A DNA stretch of 64,000 nucleotides. Origin: OMII01 sp947467385. GTDB lineage: Bacteria > Bdellovibrionota_C > UBA2361 > OMII01. The notes beneath the pieces are model-generated. The model ran no database searches. It saw only the letters and a program-made list of their open reading frames with translations, and was not told the origin of the DNA. The number at the start of each line of letters is the position of its first letter. Positions within the stretch are counted from its first letter, which is position 1. Shown piece by piece: positions 34,529-43,264 of this stretch. Position numbers and translations under genes: made by a program. The DNA is taken from contig JBIKLA010000001.1 of assembly GCA_044360075.1 (NCBI GenBank), positions 62,001-126,000 of the forward strand, written 5' to 3'.

Positions 34529-34993
34529 ATGGACATTAAAGACATTGAGCACATCATCAAGATACTCAAGCAGAATGAGGTTACGGATTTCGAGCTTGAG
34601 CAGGAAGGCACCCGAGTCAAGTTGTCCCGTACGACGGCAGGGACCTATGTCTCTGAGGCACGCTTTGACGTAGTTCCGGCAGTTCATTACGCAGCACCAT
34701 CGGCTGGTAATGCACCAGCTGGCGCTCCGGCGCAGGACGACTCTGGCCGATTCTCGAAGGTCGAGTCCCCAATCGTAGGCACCTTCTACCGCAAACCCTC
34801 TCCGGATGCTGACTTCTTCGTCAAGGAGGGCGAAGCCGTTTCCAAGGGCCAGACGTTGTGCATCATCGAGGCCATGAAGCTCATGAATGAGATCGAGTCC
34901 CCAATATCCGGAAAGGTAGTCAAGGTCTTCGGCGTCGAGGGAAAGGTTGTCGAGTTTGGCGAAGTCCTTTTCCTCATCGATCCATCGGTGTAG
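34529..34993 (+). CDS. accB: biotin carboxyl carrier protein of acetyl-CoA carboxylase
   Basis: AccB carries biotin between the biotin carboxylase and carboxyltransferase halves of acetyl-CoA carboxylase, the first step of fatty acid synthesis. The 154-residue protein has the N-terminal helix region (MDIKDIEHIIKILKQNEVTDFELE), a flexible Ala/Pro linker (residues 53-75), and the C-terminal biotinyl domain. The modified Lys117 lies in EAMKLMNE and the thumb-like segment in PIVGTFYRKPSPDADFFVKEG. accC begins 4 bp after the stop, the common bacterial accBC arrangement. The accA and accD genes are not in the window. Confidence 0.97.
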   Translation: MDIKDIEHIIKILKQNEVTDFELEQEGTRVKLSRTTAGTYVSEARFDVVPAVHYAAPSAGNAPAGAPAQDDSGRFSKVESPIVGTFYRKPSPDADFFVKEGEAVSKGQTLCIIEAMKLMNEIESPISGKVVKVFGVEGKVVEFGEVLFLIDPSV

Positions 34994-34997
34994 CGCC

Positions 34998-36356
34998 ATG
35001 AGATCTATCCCATTCCAAAAGGTTCTCATCGCAAACCGCGGCGAGATCGCCCTTCGCATTATCCGCGCCTGCCATGAGCTCGGCATCAAGACCGTTGCCG
35101 TCCATTCGAAGGCGGACGAGGATGCCCTGCACGTAAAGCTTGCGACCGAGAGCGTGTGCATCGGCCCCGCGCTTGCGAAGGACAGTTATCTGAACATCGC
35201 CTCCATCATGTCGGCGGCAGTGGCTACTCGAGCGGACGCAATTCACCCCGGATACGGCTTCTTGAGCGAGAACGCGGCGTTTGCCGAGATCTGCGGCAGC
35301 TGTGGCATTACTTTTATCGGCCCCTCCGTGCGGAATATGCGCGTTATGGGCGACAAGGCTCGTGCACGCCGAGTTGCAGACAAGGTGGGCGTACCCACTA
35401 TACCGGGAGACAGTAAGGGCATCCTTGATCCTGCAGAGGCTCTTGAGGTGGCCGAAAAAGCTGGGTATCCGGTGCTTCTCAAGGCGTGCGCCGGTGGCGG
35501 TGGTCGCGGCATGAAGATCGTTAAGGGGCCCGATGATTTCGTGTCCACATTCCAGATGGCGCAGCGGGAAGTTGAGGCAGCCTTTGGAGATGGTCACATT
35601 CTCGTCGAAAAGTATCTCCCCAAGGTCCGCCATATTGAGGTGCAGATTGCGGGCGACAGGTCGGGCAACGTCATTCATCTTGGGATTCGGGACTGCTCAA
35701 TCCAGCGTCGATACCAGAAGCTAATCGAGGAGTCCCCGTCGATTGGCCTCCCAGCATCCCTCCAGAGCCAGATTCAGGATGCTGCGGTGGAGCTCGGCAA
35801 GGCTGTCGGTTACTCAACGCTCGGAACGGTAGAGTTTCTGGCGGACCTTGAGCATGAAAAGTACTACTTCATCGAGATGAACACGCGCCTTCAGGTGGAG
35901 CATCCGGTCACCGAGATGGTGACCGATACCGATCTCGTGAAGGAGCAGATACACCTGGCGGCGGGCCTCGAGCTCTCGATGCAGCAGAAGGACGTCAAGC
36001 CGGTTGGCCATGCGATCGAGGTCCGAATTAACGCAGAGGATCCGCGCACGCTCATTCCCTGCCCGGGCCTCATCAAGAGCTATCACCCCCCCGGGGGCAA
36101 TAGCGTTCGCGTCGACTCGGCCATTTACGCAGGGTACTCAGTAAAGCCTTACTACGATTCCTTGATTTCGAAGTTGATCGTCCGCGACAAGGATCGCGAA
36201 TCGTGCATCAACAAGCTTCTCGTTGCGCTCGACGAGTACCTGATCGATGGTATTACGACGAATATCGATCTGCACCGCAGGATCCTGTCCCATCCTGACT
36301 TCAGGAAGGGCAACTTCTCAACGAAGTTCCTCGACCAAGTGCAGCTCTTCTCGTAA
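34998..36356 (+). CDS. accC: acetyl-CoA carboxylase biotin carboxylase subunit
   Basis: AccC carboxylates the biotin on AccB using bicarbonate and ATP. The 452-residue ATP-grasp protein starts at ATG 34998 with SIPFQKVLIANRGEIALRI. The frame is open further upstream, but that would overlap accB. It shows GFLSENAAFAEIC in the N-domain, the glycine-rich lid GGGGRGMK, KVRHIEVQIAGD, and the active site region FIEMNTRLQVEHPVTE. The C-terminal domain ends normally. It is the second gene of an accBC operon; the DUF1573 gene follows 30 bp later and may be co-transcribed. Confidence 0.97.
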   Translation: MRSIPFQKVLIANRGEIALRIIRACHELGIKTVAVHSKADEDALHVKLATESVCIGPALAKDSYLNIASIMSAAVATRADAIHPGYGFLSENAAFAEICGSCGITFIGPSVRNMRVMGDKARARRVADKVGVPTIPGDSKGILDPAEALEVAEKAGYPVLLKACAGGGGRGMKIVKGPDDFVSTFQMAQREVEAAFGDGHILVEKYLPKVRHIEVQIAGDRSGNVIHLGIRDCSIQRRYQKLIEESPSIGLPASLQSQIQDAAVELGKAVGYSTLGTVEFLADLEHEKYYFIEMNTRLQVEHPVTEMVTDTDLVKEQIHLAAGLELSMQQKDVKPVGHAIEVRINAEDPRTLIPCPGLIKSYHPPGGNSVRVDSAIYAGYSVKPYYDSLISKLIVRDKDRESCINKLLVALDEYLIDGITTNIDLHRRILSHPDFRKGNFSTKFLDQVQLFS

Positions 36357-36386
36357 GTGCCTTGGCCTTTCTCTAGGAGGTGCCTC

Positions 36387-37409
36387 ATGACGGCGGCCCG
36401 ACGCTCTCTTTATGCTCTGCTCGCAGTAGCACTGCCGATGGTTTGGTGCGCTGCGTTACCGGTGCTTGCAGCCGGTGAGGGCCGCCCCCAGGTTCAGCTA
36501 CCCGAGAAGGCATTCAGCTTTGGCAGTGTTCCTGCGGGCCAGAAGGTGGCGCATGATTTCCCAATCCGCAATGTGGGCTCTATGAACCTTGAGATTATCG
36601 GGACGAGCCCATCATGCGGCTGCACTGTGGCGTCGCTGTCGTCCTCGGTCATTAAGCCGGGCGAAGCGGCGACGATGAGGGTTGAGTTCGACACGTCCGG
36701 TTTTTCAGGGGACAAGGTAAAAACCGTTGAGATCGCCTCCAACGATGCCGCAAATGCTCGGGCAAGCGTCGTCCTAAAGGGGACGATAGTTGCGGGCGCA
36801 TCCGTTGAGCCTCCGATCCTTGAGTTCGGGCGCCTCTCTTCGCAGGTCATCTCAGCTCGGCTGGAGAAGCGCTTCACTGTGCGCCTTCCATCTCATGTGG
36901 CGGGAGACATCTCCAAGGTGACCAGCAGCTCTCCATATATCGAGGCGCGAGAGGCATCACGCTCTGCCAAAGAGGCGGTTTTTGTGGTCGCGCTCAAGGA
37001 CAACGTACCCAAGGGGCTGTTTCGGGATCGGGTGCTGATTGAGTTCTCGGGAGGAAAGCTTGAGCCGATCAACGTCCCGATTGTGGCAACGGTCGACAGC
37101 GACATAGTGCTCAAGCCGTCAACGATCTCATTCGGCGTCGTTTCAGGAGAAACGGAGCTGGAGCGCCGCGTGCAGTTTGAGTACCGCTCAAGTGAGCCCC
37201 TGACGATCAAGTATGTGACGTCGTCCAATTCGGCGGTGAGCGCCTACTATCAGCCGGGCAGCGGCCGAGGCATGAATGGCACTATAGTCGTTAAGCTCAA
37301 TCCCCAAAAAGTTACAGGCGACTTGAAAGCGACAGTTGAGATCGCTACCAACCACCCTACCCAGCCGAAGACCTTCCTTAACGTATACGCAACTTTGCCG
37401 CCTTCGTAG
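36387..37409 (+). CDS. secreted DUF1573 protein with Ig-like (ASH-type) repeats
   Basis: The 340-residue protein starts with a signal peptide (SLYALLAVALPMVWCAALPVLAA). The first domain is a clear DUF1573 unit: FSFGSVPAGQKVAHDFPIRNVGSMNLEIIGTSPSCGCTVASL, containing the family's SCGCT motif. Two or three further immunoglobulin-like beta units follow (LEFGRLSSQVISARLEKRFTVRL, ISFGVVSGETELERRVQFEYRS). Such proteins are periplasmic or surface-exposed with unknown roles. ATG 36387 is preferred over the upstream open frame because AGGAGGT stands 5-7 nt before it. It lies 30 bp after accC, probably by read-through, not shared function. Confidence 0.83.
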   Translation: MTAARRSLYALLAVALPMVWCAALPVLAAGEGRPQVQLPEKAFSFGSVPAGQKVAHDFPIRNVGSMNLEIIGTSPSCGCTVASLSSSVIKPGEAATMRVEFDTSGFSGDKVKTVEIASNDAANARASVVLKGTIVAGASVEPPILEFGRLSSQVISARLEKRFTVRLPSHVAGDISKVTSSSPYIEAREASRSAKEAVFVVALKDNVPKGLFRDRVLIEFSGGKLEPINVPIVATVDSDIVLKPSTISFGVVSGETELERRVQFEYRSSEPLTIKYVTSSNSAVSAYYQPGSGRGMNGTIVVKLNPQKVTGDLKATVEIATNHPTQPKTFLNVYATLPPS

Positions 37410-37514
37410 CGCGGAGCCCGAAAAGCTGGAACGCAAACGGCGCCCTTTGAGTATACTCCCGCCTGTCCGGCTGGTGGGTCCCTCCGCCCGCCCACCGATC
37501 GATTGTAATCGGAT

Positions 37515-39107
37515 ATGCCGATGCTGCTTCGACACCTGCACGCCCTCGCCGCTGTCACACCCGCTCTCTTATGGGCCTCTGTTGCGCGCGCCGACACCGT
37601 TTCGTTCGAGGGGCTATCCCTCCGAGTGGCCGAAGCCGCGCCCCTCGCAGGCGACTCGGTTGCGCTGACGGTTCAGGAGGAGACAACTGTAGTGCTTGAG
37701 GCTGAGGCTGGCCGCGCAGTCGCGATGAGCTACGCGAGGTCGCCTGCGCTCCTTGGGTCCCTCTCGCTTGAGGAGCTCTCTTCCCTGCTGCACCTAGCGT
37801 TGCTTCAGGGGCACACCGACATCCTTGAGGAGGCGCTTGGAACGCTGCTGAGTGCTGACTCTGCGCGAAGCGTGGAGGATATCGCCAAGGCATCTCGGGT
37901 GGTCGTGGCCGAGCGGGAGGGGGCTCATGCGCTCGCTCGCTTTGTTGATCGCGGTGCCGATGCCGTGGCTAGGGGCCGGGCGTGCGAGGCCCTTATGGAT
38001 GCCCCGGGCCCCGAACTGCTACGGCTGCTTCGGGCAGGTCTTCCATGCGACGAAAAGGCGATCGGTAGGTCGGCTGCACTTCTTGGAGAGGGGCAGATCG
38101 AAGCGGGAATCCTCCTGCTTGAGGTCGCTGGAGCGAGAAACCCACAATCCGGTGCCTCCGCGCTGGCGCTCTCGCTCCGGGAGGCGACCGATGCCGCGTC
38201 TCGCGGTGATGATGACGCCTTTGTCGCTGCGTGGAGCAGGCTGCAGGAGGCTCCATCCGCGAGTGATACTCTGCAGATGGCGAAAGCAGGGGGCGTGCGC
38301 GCGCTGCTGCGCGATTCGCTCTCACGGGGCCGGCTGCACATTGCCCTCGCTCTACTTCTTGCGGTTCCCTTTCGGGAGCGATCAAGTCTTCACCATGAGG
38401 CACTCGTGAGGGTGATCTTGGAGCGTCCCGATCTCCTTGAGGAGCGGCTTCCCGACGCGGAGGCAGCTGCGCTCGTTATCGACTATGCTCGCAAGGATGA
38501 CGACATTCGGAGAGCACTGGTGGCGTGGGCGGAAGGGCGGGCGCGGCACGGTATGGATGGCAAGCTGAGCGAAGATCTCATCGAGGCTGCCTGGGTGATG
38601 GGGGGCGGTGATGTGCGCCAGCATCCAGATCTTGCGCGCCAGACGATAGGATTGCTTCGCCGGCGCGGGGAGGACGAGGTGGCGCAACGGATAGAGAATG
38701 AGCTGGAGCGCCGCGCCGGCTGGACGGGCTGGGCCGTATTCGCATCTGTGATGGTAGCTCTCGTGGTGGCCCTCGTGCGCAGGCGATCGGGGAAGTGGTC
38801 GCCCGAAGTGGGGCCAAGAGGCGCGACAGGTGAGGTTTCCGCGGCATCCGAGGAGCTAATTCGCGAATATCGGAGGTGTCTGGCTGACTTCAATCTCGGG
38901 GTGAGCGCATCGCTTCTCGACATTAAGTCTGCCTACCGAAAAATCATAAAGAAGACACATCCGGACCGCAGCACAGCAAGCGCAGAGGCTGCGCCTGAGC
39001 GCTTCTTGGTGGCCAAGCAGCGATACGAGGAGCTCCTGCGCCTGTACGAGCTGGTGCACCGCCATCGCAACACGTCGCACAAGGGTCAAGGGGCGGCAAC
39101 AAGCTGA
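37515..39107 (+). CDS. membrane-anchored J-domain protein with a large extracytoplasmic domain
   Basis: The 530-residue protein has an N-terminal signal segment (residues 1-25, HLHALAAVTPALLWASVARA). A helical, repeat-like domain of about 375 residues, rich in Ala, Leu and Arg, follows. The single membrane helix lies near residues 408-428 (GWAVFASVMVALVVALV), and a C-terminal J-domain near 455-520. The J-domain shows LLDIKSAYRKIIKKTHPDRS, with the HPD motif at 482-484. The topology puts the J-domain in the cytosol, able to recruit DnaK to the membrane. It has no Gly/Phe or zinc region. It lies 105 bp after the DUF1573 gene. Client unknown. Confidence 0.78.
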   Translation: MPMLLRHLHALAAVTPALLWASVARADTVSFEGLSLRVAEAAPLAGDSVALTVQEETTVVLEAEAGRAVAMSYARSPALLGSLSLEELSSLLHLALLQGHTDILEEALGTLLSADSARSVEDIAKASRVVVAEREGAHALARFVDRGADAVARGRACEALMDAPGPELLRLLRAGLPCDEKAIGRSAALLGEGQIEAGILLLEVAGARNPQSGASALALSLREATDAASRGDDDAFVAAWSRLQEAPSASDTLQMAKAGGVRALLRDSLSRGRLHIALALLLAVPFRERSSLHHEALVRVILERPDLLEERLPDAEAAALVIDYARKDDDIRRALVAWAEGRARHGMDGKLSEDLIEAAWVMGGGDVRQHPDLARQTIGLLRRRGEDEVAQRIENELERRAGWTGWAVFASVMVALVVALVRRRSGKWSPEVGPRGATGEVSAASEELIREYRRCLADFNLGVSASLLDIKSAYRKIIKKTHPDRSTASAEAAPERFLVAKQRYEELLRLYELVHRHRNTSHKGQGAATS

Positions 39108-39526
39108 GGCGAGCGTGATGACAGCGGCCTCCTGTTGCGTGTTTCAGCAGGGAGGAGGAACTGAAAGGCTCTGGGCCGGCTCAGGAGGCGCCGTTCGGGG
39201 CGCTGGCGGCGCGCTGAGATCCTCGCAGTTCGCGGCATCGAGAGGAAAGATGCGCTGGAGGAAGCGACGTGCCGCAGGCAGCGCTGGCCGGCATGCCTGC
39301 GCAGCTCATCTGGGAGCATGGAAGCTCGGTACCCGCGACGCAATTTTTTGGCGAGGGGATGCTTGGCAGCGGATCTCCCAAGCCGTGCCATGGCTTTGTG
39401 GTAGAGGGCCTGATGCAGCAGCTCGTGCGGCGAGAGGTACTCGTTGGCCAAGAGCAATCCCCACCACGGGTTGCCCTCACTTATTTGAAAAGAGATCTCT
39501 TGAAGCATCGCGACCGTCAGTTCCAT
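39086..39526 (-). CDS. small hypothetical protein, possibly real
   Basis: The 146-residue frame has coding-like codon use in its first 85 codons, with G or C at most third positions. The text looks protein-like: MLQEISFQISEGNPWWGLLLANEYLSPHELLHQALYHKAMARLG. The last 60 residues are Arg/Ser/Pro-rich and less convincing, and they overlap the end of the J-protein gene by 22 bp in convergent orientation. AAGG stands 8 nt before the ATG. I recognise no family. A pseudogene with a degraded 3' end is the main alternative. Confidence 0.4.
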   Translation of the reverse strand: MELTVAMLQEISFQISEGNPWWGLLLANEYLSPHELLHQALYHKAMARLGRSAAKHPLAKKLRRGYRASMLPDELRRHAGQRCLRHVASSSASFLSMPRTARISARRQRPERRLLSRPRAFQFLLPAETRNRRPLSSRSPQLVAAP

Positions 39527-39680
39527 ATGAAGAGCCTTGGAGCACGCCCCATGCCACTACCACAGAGTGCCTAACGTGTTGATATTAGGGTATTTTCGTG
39601 TCTGCTCTGGTGTGAGGTGCAACACCTACTGGTGCGCCGTGCATCACGCAGGCCGTACGATGCTCCTGCTTCTAGGTTCC

Positions 39681-39709
39681 GTGACAGCGGCGGCGAAGAC
39701 CTCTATACT
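39681..39709 (+). promoter_or_regulatory. sigma-70 promoter of the SRP RNA gene
   Basis: GTGACA (39681-39686) and TATACT (39704-39709) are separated by exactly 17 bp. The start would fall at 39715-39717, matching the 5' end of the SRP RNA helix. Confidence 0.65.
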
Positions 39710-39713
39710 GTTG

Positions 39714-39812
39714 GGGCGGCGATTGGGGCGCGCGAGAAAGTGCGCGAACCCGGCCAGAACCGGAAGGTAGCAACCGTACCGCATGCATCTGTGATGCGTC
39801 CCCGGTCGTCGT
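39714..39812 (+). ncRNA. ffs: signal recognition particle RNA, small bacterial type (4.5S)
   Basis: The SRP S-domain signature is plain at 39753-39773: CCAGAACCGGAAGGTAGCAAC, with the GGAA tetraloop at 39762-39765 and the conserved AGCA on its 3' side. The ends form an 11-bp closing helix between 39718-39728 and 39800-39810, including three G-T pairs. This gives a hairpin of about 97 nt with no Alu domain, as in proteobacterial 4.5S RNA. It binds Ffh and directs co-translational membrane targeting. The position just upstream of dnaX-ybaB-recR is a recurrent bacterial arrangement. The ends are estimated from the helix and promoter. Confidence 0.9.
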
Positions 39813-40008
39813 GTTTCATACTTCAGCAGCGCGAGTCTCTCGATACCGTAGCAGAATCTTCAGCGCTTCATTTCTTCTGCTGCCCCGCTACCCGGCGGTC
39901 CCAGCGTGCGCAGCCTTCTGAGAGGCAAAGATTCTTCCAAACTTTGTGGTGTGTTTCCGGCTAATCCTGGTTATTCTTAAACGGTAGATATTTCGAGGCC
40001 TTCAAGTC

Positions 40009-41682
40009 GTGTCTTACCTTGTTTTAGCGAGAAAATATCGTCCGGCTGGATTTGGATCCGTCAGCGGACAAGAGCATGTCACGCGAACCATTTCAAACGC
40101 GATACAGCGGGACAAGGTTGTGCATGCGTACCTCCTCACCGGCCCGCGTGGCGTAGGAAAGACGTCAGTTGCACGCATCCTTTCGAAGGCCATCAACTGC
40201 CAGAATAGCACGTCGGCAGAGCCGTGCCTTGAGTGCGCGACGTGCAAGGAGATCTCCGCGGGGACGAGCCTTGCCGTCAGGGAGATTGACGGCGCCTCGC
40301 ATAACAGCGTCGACAATGTTCGCGACCTCATGGACTCCTTCAAGGGCCTGCCGCCCCCTGGGTATCGGCATAAGGTGTACATCATCGATGAGGTGCACAT
40401 GCTGAGCGTCTCGGCCTTTAATGCACTGCTCAAAAGCCTTGAGGAGCCGCCGCCCAACACAGTTTTCATCCTTGCAACGACCGAAGTTCACAAGATACCC
40501 GAGACGGTCATCTCGCGCTGTCAGCGGCACGATTTTCGGGCCTTGAGTGTCCAGGCGATCGAGGATCGGCTGTCTCACGTGTGCGCTGAGGAAGGCATCA
40601 AGGCTGACAAGGAGTCGCTACGGCTCATCTCGCGGCTTGCCGATGGCTCCATGCGCGATGCGCAGACGCTGCTCGATCGTGTGCAGAGCTTCTGCTCGGG
40701 GGCGATAACAGCAGACGAGACGAGCCGCGCGCTGGGCACGGTCGAGCGGCGTGCGCTGACGGAGCTTTCGCAAGCCCTTCTATCCCGTGACCCCGGGCAA
40801 GTGCTTGCGCATGTGTCCGATCTCTTTGCGACCGGAACAGATCCGGGCACGCTCCTTCGTGAATTCGTCAACTACTGGCGGGAGCTTTTCGTCGCAAAGC
40901 TCGGGGGGGAGCCGCGCCTGAAGGCTATGGGACTGGGGCAAGACTCGATCGTTGAGCTGCTTCGTCTCACCTCACCACTTGAGGCGGTGGATATTCAGGA
41001 CCTGTGGGACCTGGCGCGCGAGGGGGCAGATCGGTGCCTCCGGTCGGGCCAGCCTCGCTACGGATTTGAGGCTCTCGTGGTGCGTATGGCGACCCGCCAG
41101 CCCGTGGCAGAGCTTGGAGAGATGATCGCAACCCTAGCGGCCCAGCCTGAGCCGGCAGCCGCAATTCGTACGAAGCCCGCGGTGCAGGCAGCAGTTGAGG
41201 CTTCGCGCGTGGCATCGCCGAGGCTTGAGGCGCCTCCGGCGCGTGCTGCAGCTGATACAGCTCCGGTGCCGGGCAAGGCGGCCAGCGCGAGCACGCCGCT
41301 CCTGTGGGAGGACTTTATGCGAGGGGCTTCTGCAAGCGCGGGCAAGATGCTCTTCGAAAACTTAAAGCGTGTGCTGGTGACTAGGTTTGAGCCGGGTGTT
41401 GTTGAGGGTACCGGCCCTGAATTCAACGTCACGACGATAGGACGTGATAAGCAGAAGATCTGCGCGCTGCTCAATGACTTCCTGAACCAAAAAGGTCTTC
41501 CGTCGATACCGAACTGGAAAGTCGCTTTCGTGAAGGGCAAGGGGGCGGTCGAGTCTTCTGCGAGTGGCCAGCCTGGCGTGAGCCGCAGCGGCTCGCCCGA
41601 GGTGGAGGGGCACCCAGCGCTTCAGAGCCTCCAGAAGATATTCCCGGGGAGCAAGGTAGAGCAGGTTCGAACGAAGAATTGA
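40009..41682 (+). CDS. dnaX: DNA polymerase III subunit gamma/tau
   Basis: DnaX is the clamp-loader ATPase. The 557-residue protein starts at GTG 40009 with SYLVLARKYRPAGFGSV. It has Walker A GPRGVGKTS (Lys51), zinc ligands Cys64, Cys73, Cys76 and Cys79, Walker B IIDEVHMLS, and the SRC arginine-finger motif in VISRCQRHDF. Domain III follows to about residue 370. The C-terminal part, about 180 residues, is Ala-rich (residues 395-425) and ends in a small tau-like domain. I find no in-frame A AAA AAG slippery site, so a separate gamma product is not predicted. ybaB follows 35 bp later, then recR. Confidence 0.96.
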   Translation: MSYLVLARKYRPAGFGSVSGQEHVTRTISNAIQRDKVVHAYLLTGPRGVGKTSVARILSKAINCQNSTSAEPCLECATCKEISAGTSLAVREIDGASHNSVDNVRDLMDSFKGLPPPGYRHKVYIIDEVHMLSVSAFNALLKSLEEPPPNTVFILATTEVHKIPETVISRCQRHDFRALSVQAIEDRLSHVCAEEGIKADKESLRLISRLADGSMRDAQTLLDRVQSFCSGAITADETSRALGTVERRALTELSQALLSRDPGQVLAHVSDLFATGTDPGTLLREFVNYWRELFVAKLGGEPRLKAMGLGQDSIVELLRLTSPLEAVDIQDLWDLAREGADRCLRSGQPRYGFEALVVRMATRQPVAELGEMIATLAAQPEPAAAIRTKPAVQAAVEASRVASPRLEAPPARAAADTAPVPGKAASASTPLLWEDFMRGASASAGKMLFENLKRVLVTRFEPGVVEGTGPEFNVTTIGRDKQKICALLNDFLNQKGLPSIPNWKVAFVKGKGAVESSASGQPGVSRSGSPEVEGHPALQSLQKIFPGSKVEQVRTKN

Positions 41683-41717
41683 GGCCCAGATATCTAATTG
41701 TGTGTATGAGGTAACGT

Positions 41718-42062
41718 ATGACGAAAGGATTTAAGGGATTTCCTGGTGGCGGCAATATGCAGGCGCTGCTCCAGCAGGCCCAGAAGATGCAAAAGGATAT
41801 GCAGAAGGCCCAAGGAGAGGCTGAGGCATTTGAGGTTGAGGGGAGCGCCGGCGGTGGTGCCGTTACCTGCAAGATAAACGGCAAGTATGAATGCCTCGCG
41901 GTTGCCATTAAGCCAGAAGCAGCCGATCCCAGTGACATTGAGATGCTCCAGGACCTGGTGAAGGCAGCCACAAATGACGCGCTGGCGAAGGTGAAGAGCA
42001 ATTTCGACGAGAAGCTCTCCAAGGTAACCGGTGGCGTTACGGCTCCGGGTGGCCTGTTTTAA
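41718..42062 (+). CDS. YbaB/EbfC family nucleoid-associated protein
   Basis: This 114-residue DNA-binding protein has the family's Gly/Gln/Met-rich N-terminus (GNMQALLQQAQKMQKDMQKAQGE) and conserved centre (VEGSAGGGAVTCKINGKYECLAVAIKPEA). EbfC/YbaB dimers bind DNA through a tweezer-like helix pair. It lies between dnaX and recR, the standard order. ATG 41718 follows a short gap of 35 bp. Confidence 0.95.
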   Translation: MTKGFKGFPGGGNMQALLQQAQKMQKDMQKAQGEAEAFEVEGSAGGGAVTCKINGKYECLAVAIKPEAADPSDIEMLQDLVKAATNDALAKVKSNFDEKLSKVTGGVTAPGGLF

Positions 42063-42089
42063 GAAGGAAGATTTAAGGAAGGCTCGCTC

Positions 42090-42698
42090 ATGCTGTCATT
42101 TCCTCCAGCCTTGCAGCGCCTCATTAAGGAGCTTTCGAAGCTGCCGTCGGTCGGCGAGAAGACGGCGGCTCGCTTGGCGTACCACCTTGTGGCGAACGAC
42201 AAAGATCTGGCGCGATCGCTCTCCGATGCCCTGCAGCAAGCTGCCTCTCAGGTGCGTCTCTGCTCACGGTGCTTCTTCCTGAGCGAAAGCGAGCTGTGCT
42301 CGATATGCCAAAATCAGGGCAGGGACAGCACCCTGGTGTGTGTCGTTGAGAAGCCGGTTGATGTTGTCGCCCTTGAGCGCGTGGGAGAGTTCAAGGGGAC
42401 ATACCATGTTCTCCATGGCCTATGGGCCCCGCTGCGTGGGCAAGGACCAGACACCATGAAGATAAGGGAGCTCTCGGCACGCTTGGCGGCTGAGCCGATT
42501 CGTGAGGTAATTATCGCAACGAGCGCCACGGTGGAGGGGGACGCCACAGCTCTCTACGTCGGCCGAATCCTCGTGGAGGCCGGTGTCACCGTGACGCGCC
42601 CAGCGCAGGGGATCCCAAAGGGCGGCGAGCTTGAGTACGCCGACGACGTTACTCTGTCGAGGGCCTTTGCGGCGCGCAGTACCCTGCAGGTTTCCTGA
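42090..42698 (+). CDS. recR: recombination mediator RecR
   Basis: RecR acts with RecF and RecO to load RecA on gapped DNA. The 202-residue protein has the N-terminal helix-hairpin-helix (LIKELSKLPSVGEKTAARLAYHL), a four-Cys zinc finger (Cys58, Cys61, Cys70, Cys73), the Toprim domain with Glu87 in VVEKPVD, and the C-terminal GGELEYADDVTLSRAFAAR. The length is typical. An AAGGAAGG site lies about 7-13 nt before ATG 42090. It ends the SRP RNA-dnaX-ybaB-recR group. Confidence 0.97.
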   Translation: MLSFPPALQRLIKELSKLPSVGEKTAARLAYHLVANDKDLARSLSDALQQAASQVRLCSRCFFLSESELCSICQNQGRDSTLVCVVEKPVDVVALERVGEFKGTYHVLHGLWAPLRGQGPDTMKIRELSARLAAEPIREVIIATSATVEGDATALYVGRILVEAGVTVTRPAQGIPKGGELEYADDVTLSRAFAARSTLQVS

Positions 42699-42706
42699 GC
42701 ATTATC

Positions 42707-42732
42707 AGCCTGTTTTAGCTGCGTTACAGGCT
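42707..42732 (+). terminator. 7-bp inverted repeat after recR, possible terminator
   Basis: AGCCTGT (42707-42713) pairs with ACAGGCT (42726-42732) around a 12-nt loop, 9 bp after the recR stop. There is no U-run, so termination efficiency is uncertain. Confidence 0.35.
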
Positions 42733-42751
42733 ATCTATGTTGCTCGCTGTA

Positions 42752-42782
42752 TTGACTTTCTGGGTCGGGGAGAGAATTATAC
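42752..42782 (+). promoter_or_regulatory. candidate promoter of tRNA-Asn
   Basis: TTGACT (42752-42757) and TTATAC (42777-42782) are spaced by 19 bp (18 if ATTATA is used). They end 13 nt before the tRNA. The GC-rich stretch between them is unusual for a strong promoter. Confidence 0.4.
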
Positions 42783-42794
42783 AGCGGCTACTGT

Positions 42795-42870
42795 TCCCCG
42801 GTAGCTCAGTTGGTAGAGCAGGTGGCTGTTAACCACCGTGTCGGGGGTTCGAATCCCTCCCGGGGAGCCA
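42795..42870 (+). tRNA. tRNA-Asn (anticodon GTT)
   Basis: A full cloverleaf is readable. The acceptor stem is TCCCCGG (42795-42801) with CCGGGGA (42860-42866). The D-arm holds AGCTCAGTTGGTAGAGC. The anticodon stem is GGTGG/CCACC with loop CTGTTAA and anticodon GTT at 42828-42830. The T-arm contains GGTTCGAATCC. Discriminator G is followed by an encoded CCA. Length is 76 nt. Confidence 0.98.
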
Positions 42871-43264
42871 TGTTTGCAGGCAAGCGATGTCTTGGCTGCA
42901 GCGCGTGTGCTGACATCTCCTGAGCCGTAGCCATCCGCTTCCGCCACCTTTCCCGAATACTTGTCTCGCTGCTCGGCGCACTGGTGCCGAAGCAATTCGC
43001 TTGTAAACTTCACGCGGCGACAGCCGACTCCGAGCCGTATATCCCCTTGGGAGCTTTTCGTGGGGCACTATCGGGCAGGAACGGGTGTTTTCGGTCAGTA
43101 TTGGGCGTTTGTCCTGGCTGCCAGTTCCTTGAGTTGGCTGTCCAGCGGGTTATTCTTAGCGACCGAAAGAGCGCCTTGGTCCAGGCGGCGCTGTTAGGAG
43201 CAAGCACGCTTCCAAACCAATCCTGGCCCCGAGAATTGCGCGTGAGACGAGACAGATTGGCATC
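42871..43264. other. 394-bp gap after the tRNA, nothing recognised
   Basis: Several short open frames cross this stretch on both strands, but they lack ribosome sites and a protein-like composition, and some run through the tRNA. I see no att-like duplication of the tRNA 3' end and no integrase. Confidence 0.4.

Noticed and set aside
41480..41500. A dnaX programmed frameshift site at the CAAAAAGG run
   Set aside because: The run is not an in-frame A AAA AAG heptamer and lies almost at the C-terminus, so a gamma-length product would not result.
42777..43068. Small minus-strand proteins covering the tRNA-Asn gene
   Set aside because: Their C-terminal residues are antisense to the tRNA (the familiar GRDSNPRH artefact) and there is no ribosome site.
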